64,000 nt of DNA from Gnetum montanum (lineage: Eukaryota > Streptophyta > Gnetopsida > Gnetales > Gnetaceae), in contig MNCI01027444.1 of assembly GCA_015680685.1 (NCBI GenBank), positions 268,522-332,521 of the forward strand, read 5' to 3'. Shown here in pieces: positions 22,558 to 35,099 of this stretch. The notes under the pieces were generated by a model. That model worked only from the letters and a program-made list of their open reading frames with translations. It had not been told where the DNA came from and did no database searches. The translations under genes and the position numbers were made by a program. The stretch's first letter is position 1. Each line of letters starts with the position of its first letter.

Positions 22558-24660
22558 CTTATAAGTGTACATGGAGTTTGAAATCATATGAGGATATGTT
22601 CTCTTAGAAAGTTAACAACTACCTTAACATCATTTATTGATGTTTCCTTGGCCTCTACTCACTTACTTACATAATCTATACAAATCAAGATATATTGAAA
22701 ACCATTTAAAGGTGGAAATGATTCTAAAAATTTTATGCCCCATAAACAAAAAGGTTCTGTTATTGATATGGGATTAAATGGCATTTTTTTCCTTTTAGGC
22801 ATTGCTCCTACCTATTGACAATTATTACAGGATTTAACATAAGTATGAGCATCTTTAAAAATTATTGGTCAATAAAACCTACTTTGTAATATTTTTAATG
22901 TTGTTCTATAGCTATCAAAATTTCATCCTCCAAGTTCATCATGACACATAAGGAGGATTTCTTATTGCTCATCATTTGCAACACATCTTCTAGATATTTC
23001 ATCCCTACATATACAATATATGTGAGGCTCACTCCAAACATACTTTAATATATCCTTTAAAAATTATTTCTTTTTCTCTTAACTCCAATCATTTGGCATC
23101 TTCATTATGTTAAGATAGTAAGCTATATTAGCTTTCCAGGTAGGAAAATTTGTTCATTAAGGAATCACTAATTTAGTCTTGTATTGTATTTTTTTCTAAT
23201 GCTTCTAGTCTAGAGAAATTGGTTGCTACAACATTATTCCTAATTCTCTTGTAAAGGATTTCAAGATAAAATTCTTGAAGCAATAAGCATAGCATCATAG
23301 TCCTAGCATTCTCTATCTTTTTTTTGGCTAGGAACTTAATAGATAAATAATTTTTGTATACCTTGGTCTTATAGCCTATTAAGTAATGTCAAAAATTATT
23401 TACACCATACATATTGCTAAATGTTCTTTTTTAGTAATTATATAGTTTACTTGAGCTTGGTCTAAACTCTTAGACATAGGAAATTATAGTAGGTTAATTT
23501 TCTATATATTTTTGAAGTACTAATACATAACATTACATATTAGATCAAAAGGGAAATCTTAATTTGATGCATTGAGTACTGGGGTTGAGGTTACCTTTCT
23601 TTTTAGGTTACTAAAGGCTTGTTGACATTCATTAGTTCAACTAAAAGATATATCTTTTTCTAAGAGTTTATAAAAATGTTTAGCAATCCTTGAAAAATCT
23701 TTAATGAACCTTTTATAATACCCAACATGTCTTAGAAAGGACCTAAGTGTTCTTAAGTTGGTTCAGGCTAGTAGTTTAGAAATAACTTTAACTATTTCAA
23801 CATCCATCTTAGCCCTATCTCTTGAAATTACATCCTAAAACTACATGACTTATTACCATTAAGTGACTTTTTTCTAAATAAGTTTTAAATCATTTTCTAT
23901 GCATCTATCCAAGACATATTCTAATCATTCATGATTTATTCATATGTATCCCCATATAATGAAAAATCATTCATAAATACCTCAATGTAGTCATCTAACA
24001 TGATAAAAATAAATAAAAATCATAACTCTTTAGAAGATAGTTGATGCATTACAAAGACCAAAAGGCATCCTTTGATATGCAAAGGTGTCATAATAATAAG
24101 TAAAAGTAGTTTTTTTATCAATATTCTAGTGCTATGGCTACTTGATTATAACCACTAAACCCATCTAAATAATAATAATATTCATGTCTTTCAAACCTTT
24201 CTAATATTTAGTCTACATAGGGTAAAGGAAAATGATTTTTTTTGTATTATGATTAAATTTCCTATAATTCATACATACATGTCATTTTCTTTCTTTTTTG
24301 GTACAACTGTCATGCAGCTAACCCATTTACTATCAATTATAGGATAAGTAATAACTTCCTTCCAAAGTAAAGAGATTTCATCCTTAATAATTGACTTAAT
24401 GGCTTGATTTATTCTTCTTAGTGAAATTCTAACGGACTTAATATTATCTTCAATGTATATATGATATTGGTAAATATTTGGATAAATTCCTTGATGAAGA
24501 TCTTCAAAATTTCAAGTGAATTTATTATATTTTATTCTTAGTATTTCAATTAATCTATTTTCTTAGTCTAGTGTTAGTTGAAATTTTTTATTATTGTATT
24601 TTCATCAAGGCAAATGTACTTTAGTGAACTTGGTAAGTCCTTAAGTTGTAGAGAAGTATT
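22558..24660 (-). pseudogene. outer Athila-like element: reverse transcriptase, RNase H and integrase remnant
   Basis: The minus strand reads SKWVSCMTVVPKKKE near 24,320 and DYIEVFMNDFSLYGDTYE near 23,960. The latter is the reverse transcriptase active-site region in its Athila/Tat form (usually EVFMDDFSVFG, one Asp here replaced by Asn). RNase H-like remnants follow. Near 22,650 an integrase core segment (YILICIDYVSK, VEAKETSINDVKVVVNFLRE) carries a catalytic-type Asp. Many stops and frameshifts show it is dead. The frame is truncated at 22,558 by LTR D. Upstream it continues across the insertion at 24,661-34,425 into the protease region. It encodes copying and integration functions in intact relatives. 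Confidence 0.75.
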
Positions 24661-24665
24661 GCAAG

Positions 24666-25166
24666 TATAACATCTTATTTCTTGTTAAGGGTGAAATTGT
24701 ATTATTAACAATGTAACTAACATTTAAAAGAAGGGATTCCTTATTACAAAAAGTTATAACTATTCATGATACCCTTCAAAGAGGGATTTAACCTATGACA
24801 TTTAAGAACAAGACTTAGAGGTTATGTCATGCATGGAGTTATTATGCTAGAATGGTAAGTGATTAGAGCTAGGTAAAGTAAGACAAGAAGGGACTGATCA
24901 TCCCTTTGGTCTTATGGCCTAAGCATGATATCAATGTTAGATTACTTCTACGGGTCACAAGTATCTTAGGAAGATAACCCCAAGGCTATTGATAATGTAC
25001 TTAGATAAATTTTATTAATAAAGTTCATTGTTCATTTTCTTTTCTATTCAATTAAAGCATCATTACTTTCATGTTCTAATATGTTTATCAAGTTATTTCA
25101 ATGTTAAAAAATAATTCTACATGATGGATAATCATAATCATTAACATATGGGGATGGGATGTCACA
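24666..25166 (+). mobile_element. 5' LTR of nested Gypsy element 3
   Basis: The 501-bp LTR starts TATAACATC (canonical TGTAAC with one transition) and ends GGGATGTCACA. The same 501-bp length and matching blocks are found at 33,920. GCAAG at 24,661-24,665 on the left pairs with ACAAG right of the partner (four of five). A primer site follows. Confidence 0.9.
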
Positions 25167-25185
25167 TTTAGTATCAAAGTAAATC
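25167..25185 (+). promoter_or_regulatory. primer binding site of element 3 (initiator tRNA-Met type)
   Basis: TTTAGTATCAAAGTAAATC directly after the LTR matches TTGGTATCAGAGC, the plant initiator tRNA-Met primer site, with transitions. This sets the element's orientation as plus. Confidence 0.7.
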
Positions 25186-25239
25186 ATAGTCCAAGAGGTG
25201 AAACTGTATTAAAGAAAAAAATTAACGAATATTTTTTAT

Positions 25240-27418
25240 TATTAAAAAAATAAATTAAGTACATCAACAAAGAAGATGGGACATGGAAAAGAGTAAACAT
25301 GAATACCATAGATTATATTAGATATCCAACTTAAAAGACCAAATGTTATCCTTGGCAACTTTTTCTTGAGCCACCTACTCTTCCTTGGTGGCATCATCCT
25401 TTTCAAGTACATCTTGATATCCAACCAAGCCATTGTAGAGTTGGTTAATGTGCTTGGTGGCACTCTTTGTAGCTACCTTTTCTTTGTCAACCATTTCAAG
25501 TTCTGACTCTACCAAGTTAACTTAAGTCACTCATTGCATCATGTCCTCCTCCCACGCGTTTTTCCTCCTATACACACACAAGATAAGAGTAGTAAGCAAA
25601 ATATAACTTATAAAAAAGAAGAGAGAAGAAAAAAAGTAAAAATTCACTACTTACATGAAGTTGATTATTTTCAATTTGGAGAATACATTCATGATTAAGT
25701 AAGTATTAGGCCAAGCAAGTAGCACTCTCTAGTTTTCGTAGAATCTATTCAAGATTCCTAGTGAGCTTTGAATCATCTTTGGAAACTGTATGAAATGATA
25801 AGAAACCACCAAACTATAAAATGCATAGTCACTCTTAAAGTCATAGGACCTAGACTCCCTTAGGAGATACAGCTCGTCATGAACAAAGTGCAGAGTATTC
25901 TTAGTTATTTGATCGCTATGACTATGAAGAAGAATGACTTTCTTTTTTATAGTAGCCACCATTTTTCTGAGAGAATAGGAAGAGCCCTTAATGGTAATAG
26001 AAGGACTTATGTTGAGGGTAATAAATTTTGAAAAATGAATTACTGATATAGTTTGTGGATCCTCAAATAGAATCAACCTCTTCACCAAAGTTTCCTAAGG
26101 GAAATTTACCTATTAAGACTTTAAAATGGCAATGTAATATACCTGAACCCAAATCTATGTGGGAATTCCTTCCCCAACTCTTGAATGTAGTAATATTGGC
26201 CTAAGGATATTTGCAACACAAAATGTTAGAAAAGCATTTGAATGGAAAGTATTTGAAACTTAATTAATAGTTTTAATTTATCTTTGATTTCTTTCCCTTT
26301 TGTATGTTTCTCAAATATTTTCCACTTGATTGTTGCCTAGTATGTACTTTCTGATAAAAATCAAAGGTGTTTTAAAAAATTATAAATCTAAGAACCATAA
26401 TAAAATTAAAATTTTTTTTAAAAAAAATGAACTTGAAACTTAGTTTCCTTGCCTCATCCTTCATCGAACTTGCTTCTCCAACGCCTTCTCCTAATTCAGT
26501 TTACAACCTAGAGTTCATTAGCATATGAAGTATCATGAAAATAAGTAATTAATAAATAAGAGAAAAACCTATATAAATAAAAATTCTATACCTCATTTAT
26601 TCTTTCTAGATTGTGAACCTATGTGAGAGTTTCTTAACCTTTCTTGTAACCTTCAACTCAAGCTCTTATAACTTCCTTCTCCTCAAGGAATTCAAGATAT
26701 AAACCAAGATTGTATTGAGTAAAGCTATTGTTTGAAAAATCATAACTTAAGATGAAGATCATACGAAGACATAGCAAATGGTATAAGGTTTCTTTATATT
26801 CTTCTTAGTGACAATCACAAGTTCCATGGTAAGAAATAAATGTATGGAACAAGAAAGGGACCAATCCTACATCCCTACCATTTTTTGTACCATTAAGTAA
26901 GAAGAATGAATAAGCAATAACATGGAAAGCATGTAAATTCCACAAAACCTTACTATATATGAGCAAACATAATTGAAAATTTATTTTTTCATTAAAATCA
27001 ACTCCAAAAAAATCATATAATCAAATATTAGTTTGTTACAAAAAGCTTTGAATTTAGAATATTTTATGATAGAATCTAGAGGATCCTCCCTAAAATGAAA
27101 ACCTAAGACCATTTAGATAATCACAGGTATAATCATGGTCATCCCAAAAATCATTTTCTAGTGAGTACTCCTCTAAGGATGATAAATATTACATCATTGG
27201 ATTATCAAACCTTTATAATAAATAGTCTTGAATATGGGAAAAACTAATAGTTTAGACAACCCATAAGTTTTTAGATATTAAAAACCACCAAATTTTAATT
27301 GACTATGAACTAAATGAATGGCTTCAACCACATTTTCTTGATGTAAAATAATTGAAATAGAACTCTCACTACCTATGGTTTTAGGAGAAGCTTGGTCGTA
27401 ATGCTTGGAAGGAGCCAT
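25240..27418 (-). pseudogene. antisense accessory gene remnant in the 5' region of element 3
   Basis: Between the primer site and gag of the plus-strand element lies about 2.2 kb coding on the minus strand. It opens MAPSKHYDQASPKTIG at 27,418, continues with frameshifts (FEDPQTISVIHFSKFITLN at about 26,060) and ends in a charged Lys/Glu-rich stretch (MVDKEKVATKSATKHINQ at 25,494). A possible intron has donor CAT|GTAAGTAG near 25,655 and acceptor TGTATAG| near 25,565. The MAP start followed by a globular part and charged coiled-coil end resembles the plan of the ORF2 of elements 1 and 2. The exact family is not recognised. Antisense extra ORFs are known in some plant Gypsy elements. Confidence 0.4.
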
Positions 27419-29160
27419 GCTGCAAACTCTACTACACTAAACAACCTTTGTAACCCTACTATACTGATGCTAATTTGAGGATTATGTGTTAAAAGACTTG
27501 TATGCCCCTAAACTTATAGGAAGAATTAGCAATTTTAGTAACTATTGAAAGATTGAGTTATTGAGAGAAAAATGTAATTAAAGTGTTCACTTAACAAAGT
27601 AATTAATTCATTAATCAATTTTTAACTAATGATAAAATTTTATAATTTCTTGAATTTATGGATCAATGAAATAGATATATCTTAAGTCCAACACATATTG
27701 CTCTCCAAGAGTATTCCAATGGTACTAATTTCATCAAAATCTAATGAATAGTTCATGAGATATCACATTTTTTAATAAATGTGTCATTAGTTAATAATTT
27801 AAAACTTAACTTTAGTAAATTGAAGTTAACATTTTTATTTTTAATGTTTAAGATTTTAGACAAATTTAAGGGTTGGAGGCAAACTAATGATCTCCAAGTT
27901 CACAAATCTAAATCTTAACCCCTACTATGCTAGCCACATTATCAAATATATAAAAATTTAAATTATATAAATAGAAAATATTTAAAATTTTAATTAAAAA
28001 AATTTTAGGCTTTGGACCTAATCCTAAGGATTAAGGCACAGTCATTGGCTACTAGTTATGATGATGGCCAACCCCATTACTGCACAACAAGTCCACGAGG
28101 TTTCCGCAAGCCACATTATAGCCGACTAAGAGGCTACTACAAGGCAAGGACATGAGGTCCTACTACATTACATCATGGCTAGCCAAACCATACTAGCCAA
28201 CCATGCCACATGATAGCTAGTCAAGCTACATGTGGCCTGCTAGGCCACACCAAGCCCTTGATGAATAGGCCACCCTCTTACATGTTGTCTACCGTTCCAC
28301 TAACAATCCACCATTTTTTATTGATTTTCATCCACCAATGTCTATGCATTTTTCCTACCTTTGTAGTCATTTCCCTACCTACCTACTATAATGTTTGTGA
28401 ACACTATCAAATACTACCTCCTATAGTAACCTCAGCCACCATAAGTACCATTGTATATAACCTCCTTTGGTAATCTCATTCACTATCAACAGCATTAAAT
28501 ACTGCATTCTCTAGTGATTTTTTTTATCTAGAATTTTCTTTTATTAGTTGATAGAAATTTAAGAAAATTCATCAATTCATAGGAAATTTTAAAAGGTTCA
28601 TCAATTGACAAAAAATCTTGAAATCTATTAAATAATGAAAAATTTTGAATTTGACATTGAGCGAGAGGGAAAATTTAAATATCAAAATGCATCCAAATTT
28701 AACTAACCAATCAAATTGATGAATTAGCAGCAATTGAGATAAAAAATTTGTAATTAAGCATGCTCATCCTGGAGCAGTACTAGCATGGATGACCTCTTAG
28801 GAATTCTTGAAAAGCATGAGATTTTTTGTAACTTGAAATGACCATAAATTATAATACTAACTTTTGTTTCTGATGAAATATGATTTTTTTCTAATATATT
28901 TGAACCTTCAAGATACAATGGAATGATTAGTTTTAGTATACAAAAGTCCAAAAATTAATTTAGACATGTAAGAGACTAATTTAGAGTCCAAAACTTAAAT
29001 ATTTTTAAACATTATTCGATCCTCTAATGGAAATTAAGTTATGATGTGAGCAATTATAAGGAGAAATTCATTTTTAGAGCAGTCCTAATCCCTTCTATGA
29101 ACTAATTAGCCACCACTGAAACCCATAAAAAGGACTGTGAAGAACAACAAATAATAACCC
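27419..29160. other. untranslated 5' region of element 3
   Basis: AT-rich sequence with a less AT-rich patch at 28,020-28,460, where short GCTAGCCA- and CCACA-type words recur. No supported gene was found. It lies between the antisense ORF and the start of gag. Confidence 0.5.
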
Positions 29161-29167
29161 TACCTTG

Positions 29168-30430
29168 TCTCCTCAACCTATCAATGTTTAGAATTTAGAG
29201 GATGCATTGGAGAACTATGGAGTCCCATTTCAATGATTGTATGGATGCTCTTGAGAAACAAATTAATGAGACCAAATATGTACAAGGGAAGATCTATCAA
29301 TCAAACCAAGGATTTGCGAAGCATATGCAAAACATGTTGGAGGAAATTAGGAGATTTTCTAATAACTCAAAAGAAATATAGTTTGAAGTTTACAGTAATA
29401 TGGATTCCTTTATAGATTCTATTAGATAACTAATTAACCATTTGATCCAACCCCTCAACAAAAATCAGCATCCATCCAGAGACCATAATAAAAACCAACA
29501 CCCATCTAGGAATCAGAACCAAAATCAACATCCACCTAAGGATTCTTACTAGGATCAATCCAATATTAATATTATTACCAAGAGAAATTTTCACCTAAAG
29601 ATAATTATTAAGATTAGTTCCCACCTATAGGATGTTAAGGTGCTGAGATTCCATTATAAGGATAGAGATCAAAACTAGAAGAGGAAAGTTATTAGAATTG
29701 AAAAAAATTACTTAGAGAATCCTTAACCCAAGTTCATGCTAATAAGGTGAAGCTTGACCATTATGATAGAGTCTCAAGATCTGGTGTTGCAACAAAACAT
29801 TGACCTGATATCATGAAGAATTATTTTGACATGTTAAATTTATCAAGTTTGAAATGATTAGAGGTAATTTCTTTATACCTAAGCGAACTTGCTATAACAT
29901 GGTGAAATAGATTGAGGCCTTAAGGATTAATTACAAAATGGCATAACTTCTACCACAATTTTGAATAAGAATTTATACTAGATTCCTTCTTTAAGGAGCA
30001 CAAAATATAGTCCAACTCATTGAGATTAGGTTGATGATCAATGAAATATCATTACAAAGAATTCTATGATATCTCCAAGTATGTAAGACATCAAGATTAA
30101 GATGAATTGGTTTTGAAGTTCATTGCTAGGCTACATGCTTAATTACTCTCCAAATATATGTACATAATCCACAAATGGTCAATGAAGCCTATAGAATTAC
30201 TAAGAATTATGAAGAATTAAACAAAATATAGAATACAACTATTCAACAAGCAATTATGAAACAAACACCCAACAAAAGAACTTCATCCAGATGCTTTGCT
30301 TATAGTGAAGACTACTTCAATTGAGATTGTCTAAAATTACAAGCAAAAATTCAAAGGAATAATCAAAATAAAAATGATAAACCTAGCATCAATGTGTCTA
30401 AATGAAAATGCTAAGTAACTACCATAGTCA
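29168..30430 (+). pseudogene. element 3 gag remnant
   Basis: The frame runs MHWRTMESHFNDC, CMDALEKQINETKYVQGK, KHMQNMLEEIRRFSNNSKE, then an imperfect peptide repeat of the NQHPSRD type at about 29,455-29,550. It continues with capsid-like sequence (KNYFDMLNLSSLK, EFYDISKYVRHQD) to about 30,300. Many stops and shifts are present. Position after the primer site and before a protease marks it as gag. The tandem NQHPS repeats are a local oddity. Confidence 0.55.
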
Positions 30431-30499
30431 TGGTAAGAACAATTTCAATGCTGGCTAAATTAAATTTAATAAAATTTCAATTTGTCTTAATTTATTAAA

Positions 30500-33400
30500 G
30501 GTTAACTAAGAATCAAAAAGTTAAATTCTTGATTGATAGTGGTGTAAGTAATAATTTTATTTTTCCAACCCTTGTTAAGACATTAAATTTTTAACCCTAC
30601 ATTTAAAGAAAGTTGATATAGTAGAACTTGCAGATGGAATGATAAGTGAGTAAGCATACTAGGTATAGTGAAATTAACTTTGTCCTTCAAAAAATTCTTT
30701 TTGTTGAAGAATTTTTTGAATTTGAATTAAACAATCTTGATGTAATTTTAGGAATGTCTTTCCTACAAAAATTTAATGTTACTATTCATCCTGAAACCCA
30801 TGCTTTAAAAGTGCTAACCACTAAAGGAGTTAGGGCTTTAAGGAGCATAGGAATAGTAAAGTAATTTCATATCATAATCATTAAGTAAGCCAAGAGACTA
30901 GTTATGAAAGATGTTATTATGTTCATGTGAAAGTAATTCAACCCTAGAAACCCTATGATATTAAGATTCTAAAAGAACTTAAGGGATATGAGTATTCAGT
31001 ATTTGGTAAAACTAGAGAGTTTCCATTAAAAAACTATCATGCATTCCATTGACATCCTTCCAAGTACAAAACCAATCTTGAAAGTCCTATATAGGTTTTC
31101 TACTTTAGAACTAAGGGAATTAAAGGCACAACTAGATTAGTTACTAGAGGAATGAAAGATTCATCCTAGTATCTCAACTTGGAAAGCACTAGTCCTATTT
31201 ATCAGAAAGAAGAATGGCACCTTAAGGTTATGTATTGATTATAGGACATTAAACAAAGTAACTATTAAGAACACCTAACCTTTGCCTAGGATAAATAACC
31301 TATTTGATCTACTTACTGAAGTATGTTATTTTTCCAAGATTGATTTAAAATTGAATTATCATCAAATAAGGATTAAAGAAAAAATATTGAGAAAACTACA
31401 ATTTAAAATAAGTATGGATTATACGAATTTTTTGTAGTGCCATTAAGATTAACTAACATGCATGCAACATTTATGACATTGATGAATAATATTTTCTAGG
31501 AATACCTTGATAAATTTATTATTATATTCATAGATGATATACTTGTTTATTCCAAGTTAAAGGAGGAACATATTGAACATTTGAAAATTACCATGGAAAT
31601 TCTCAAGAAAAACTAGTTAAAGGAAAAACTCAGTAAATGTGATTTCTTTAAAGAGGTATCATATTTGGGCCATATTGTATCTAGATAAGGACTACAAGTA
31701 GATCTATCTAAAATTAGCACATTTTGAGAATGGTCAAAACCTAAGGCTTCCCTAGAAGTTCATAGTTTTCTGGATCTAACAAGTTTTTATCAATATTTTA
31801 TTAAAGATTATTTTACTCTTGTAGCCCCTTTGACTAACTTCTTACAAGAAACACTTATGTTTAAAGTTAATGAAAAATGTAGAAAATCTTTTCTAAGACT
31901 AAAGATGCTATTAATAATAGCACCCATCCTAAGAATTCCAAATGAAGAATTATCATTTGAAGTATCTACGGATGCCTTCAAAGTGGAAATCAATGCAATT
32001 CTTTCATAAGAAGACAAATTGATATGTTTTGAGTCTTGTAAATTATGAGGAGTTAAGCCAAATTATTTAACCCATGATCTAGAATTATTAGCAATTGTAC
32101 ATGCTTTAAAAGTTTAAAGGCAATACCTTTATGAAAAAATATTTATATTAAAAACTAATCATAAGAGTCCATAATATCTACAAAGACAACCCATCTTGAG
32201 TACAAGATAATGTACATGGATGGAATTACTTACTTAATATGATTTTGAGATCAAGTACATTCTAGGAAAACAAAATGTAGTAGTTGATGCCATTAACTAA
32301 ATATGGAATTTAATGATTGGTATTGTAACAACTCCTATGGAAGAAGAGATTAAGCAGCAAATAAACAAAGACGCTTACTTTAGATGAATTTTAACCTAAT
32401 TACCACCTCTTTCCAAAAGCTCTATTAATAAAGAAAAGAGTGTGTGTATTATAGAAATTACATGAAGACACAAACTATTCACTAGAGCTTAAGAAGTATC
32501 ACATGTCAGATATCCTATTTATATGAAAATCTATGTGATGATATGCAAGCTTTATTTTTGGTTGAAAATGAAGAATGATGTATCCACTTAAATTAAAAAT
32601 TGTCCAACTTGTCAAAGAGTTAAAGCCAGGTAAAGCAAACCAAGTGAATTATTACAACCTATAGAAGTGCCAACATGGAAATTGAAAGGCATCATTATGT
32701 ACTTCATTATAGGATTATACTGACCAAAGAAGAGAATGACTCGATCCTATTTGTGGTTGATCATTTATCAAAGATGGCTCATTTTATATCTTTAAAATCT
32801 ACCAATACAATAGAAGAAGTAATCAAAAATTTTATACAAGAGATATTTTGATTACATGATGACCTAAATCAATCACATCAGACAAAGATCCTAGGTTTAT
32901 TTTTGAATTTTGGTGAAAATTTTTGAAGAAACTCGAAGCCCTATTAAAGTTCATTATGATGTACCATCTTGAAACTATTGGCTAAAAAAATGAGTTAACA
33001 AGATATTGAAAGATATTTTAAGAAGTTATGTTAGGGGTAGACCGAAGACATGAAAAAACTACTTACACTTAGCTAAATTCACCTATAATAACTACTAATA
33101 ATCCATACATAGAACCACATTTGAAGTTGTGTATGGACAAAATTGCTAAACACCATTAACCTAGGATGACCTTATTCTAAAAGGGAATGGAAGAAAGAAA
33201 AATAAAAATTATGCAAAACATTATTACAAGGGTGAAATAGATTTGTAAGTAACCTAGGATAAGTAGAAAGGGTATGTGGGTTAATATTATCCTAAAAAGG
33301 AATTTTAGATAGGATACCAACTATTATTAAGAGTTGAACCAATGAGAAGTTCTCTAAAGTTAGGAAGATATGCCAAGTTATCTCCTCAATATTATGATCC

Positions 33401-33600
33401 TTTTGAAGTCTTAGAATGAATTGGCAAAGTAGCATACTAGCTAAATCTCTCTACAAATCTAAAGATCCACCTAGTCTTTCATGTAAGCCTATTAAAGAAG
33501 TTTCATAAGAATGATGAACCTTATGTATTAGATTGGAATAAGCTATCCTTGAGATTTAACGTTAGCTTTGAGGCTAAATCAATTACCATTAAGGATTAGA
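30500..33600 (+). pseudogene. element 3 pol remnant: protease, reverse transcriptase, RNase H, integrase
   Basis: Protease: KVKFLIDSGVSNNFIFP at about 30,510 has the D-S-G active site. It is followed by NNLDVILGMSFLQKFNVTIH at about 30,730. Reverse transcriptase: [20 protein letters not shown] at about 31,210, YCFSKIDL-type region at about 31,330, and [12 protein letters not shown] at about 31,535, the polymerase active site with both Asp residues kept. RNase H: EVSTDAFKVEINAILS at about 31,960, HDLELLAIVHALK at about 32,070. Integrase remnants run from about 32,480 to 33,150, followed by a C-terminal region to about 33,550. Stops occur every few dozen codons. This is the standard Ty3/Gypsy order with integrase last. 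Confidence 0.8.
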
Positions 33601-33919
33601 GGATGAAGAAGCTTTATAATAAAATCATTAGCAAAGTACTTATCTAATGGTCAAATTGAAACCAATAAACTTGGAAGACCATGAATTTTATCCTCAACTT
33701 ATATCCTCATCTTTTTTATCATCATGATAATGAATAAGTTAGTTAATATTTTCAATAATAAAGAATATTAGGAGATTAATATGTAGTTTTTTATATGCAA
33801 ACGATAGTGATGATAACAATGGAGCTAAGAATTATGAGCATAATGAGGATGTAACTACAGAATTGCTAGACATTGAAGATGATATCGAGGATAAGGTGGA
33901 TTCTTAAGGGGAAATAAAT

Positions 33920-34420
33920 TGTAACGTCATGTTCCTTATTTAGAGAAGAGTTATATTGTTAACAATGTAGATAACCTTCAAGAGAAGTGATGTTTTATTA
34001 TGAGGAGTTGTAACTATTCACAATACCCTTCAAGGAGGCATTTGACCTATAAAATTTAAGGTCAAGACTTAGAGTTCTTGCCATGCATGGAGTTGCAAAG
34101 CTAAAATGGCAAGTCGTGCGAGCTAGGTAAAGTGGGATAAGAAGGGACTGATTACTCCTTCAATCTTATGGTCTAACCATGATGGAAGTGTTAGATTACC
34201 TCTAAGGATTATAAGTGTCATAAGAAGATAACCCTAGGGTCATTGATGATGTACGTAGAGATATTTCATTAATAAATTCTATTGTTCATTTTCTTTTCTA
34301 TTCAATTCACGCATCATTACTTTCATGTTCCAATGCATTTAGCAAGATATTTTAACATTAAATAACATTTCTACCCAATGGATGATTATAATCACTAACA
34401 TTTTGGGATGGGATGTCACA
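33920..34420 (+). mobile_element. 3' LTR of nested Gypsy element 3
   Basis: TGTAACGTC...GATGTCACA, 501 bp, is the partner of 24,666-25,166. It is preceded by a purine-rich AAGGGGAAATAAAT tract and followed by ACAAG (34,421-34,425). The two LTRs differ at many positions by eye, so the insertion is old. Confidence 0.9.
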
Positions 34421-34425
34421 ACAAG

Positions 34426-35060
34426 ACTGGTCTATATCATCTTCAATAATTCCTAATCCTAGATTAAAAAATTGGTCTAGAAAATTTTATTGTTTCTTAA
34501 TAGAAGAATCTAGTGGACCTATATCAAAATTAATAGGCATCAATATTTTTCTATCTTCAACCATTGAGGAAGATGGAACCAAATAGAGCATTCTTGCATC
34601 CTTAATGTTCTAATTAATTTATTTCTCTTTTGTCATCTCAAAAATGTTAAGTGTGAATATGAGATTAGCAAATGTCAGTTGAAGTTGGTCTAACCTATAA
34701 TGTATAATTGCATTAGTTGTTACAAGTCAAGGTCATCCTAGGATAATTGGAAAACATTTGGAGTCCTTAACTTGTAATATTAGAGAGTCCACTTGGTATC
34801 TTCCATTTTCTACCTCTATAATTAAGTCTTCCATTACTCCTATTGGTTTTACAAATGAACCATTAGCCAAGGAAATAGACATTTGTCATGTTTTCCAAGT
34901 TTAATACTTTAGCCATTTTACATGAAACAATATTAATGCTAGCTCCTAAATATAATGGGTCATTTCTAATTCTTTTACTGTTAATATTTATAGGAATGGT
35001 TGGTATCACCAAATCTTAAGATTTAGTGATTTAATAGTTCTAAATTAAGTGTGAAAAGTT
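34426..35060 (-). pseudogene. outer Athila-like element: protease and linker to reverse transcriptase
   Basis: The minus strand has a DPLYLGASINIVSCKMAK-type segment near 34,930, matching the DLGASIN active site of Athila/Tat proteases. At the left end, GLGIIEDDIDQS continues, after removal of the insertion, into CNTSLQLKDLPSSLKYICL at 24,660. That is the LPSHLKYAYL-type linker before the reverse transcriptase. The reading frame thus spans the insertion site. Stops are present. Confidence 0.7.
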
Positions 35061-35099
35061 GTCCACTAGGTTTACTTGCCTAGGGAATTTTTGTTTCTT

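Noticed and set aside
22558-22562. Target-site duplication for element 1
   Set aside because: CTTAT right of LTR D has no match left of LTR A (GGGTA), which is itself the polypurine end of another copy.
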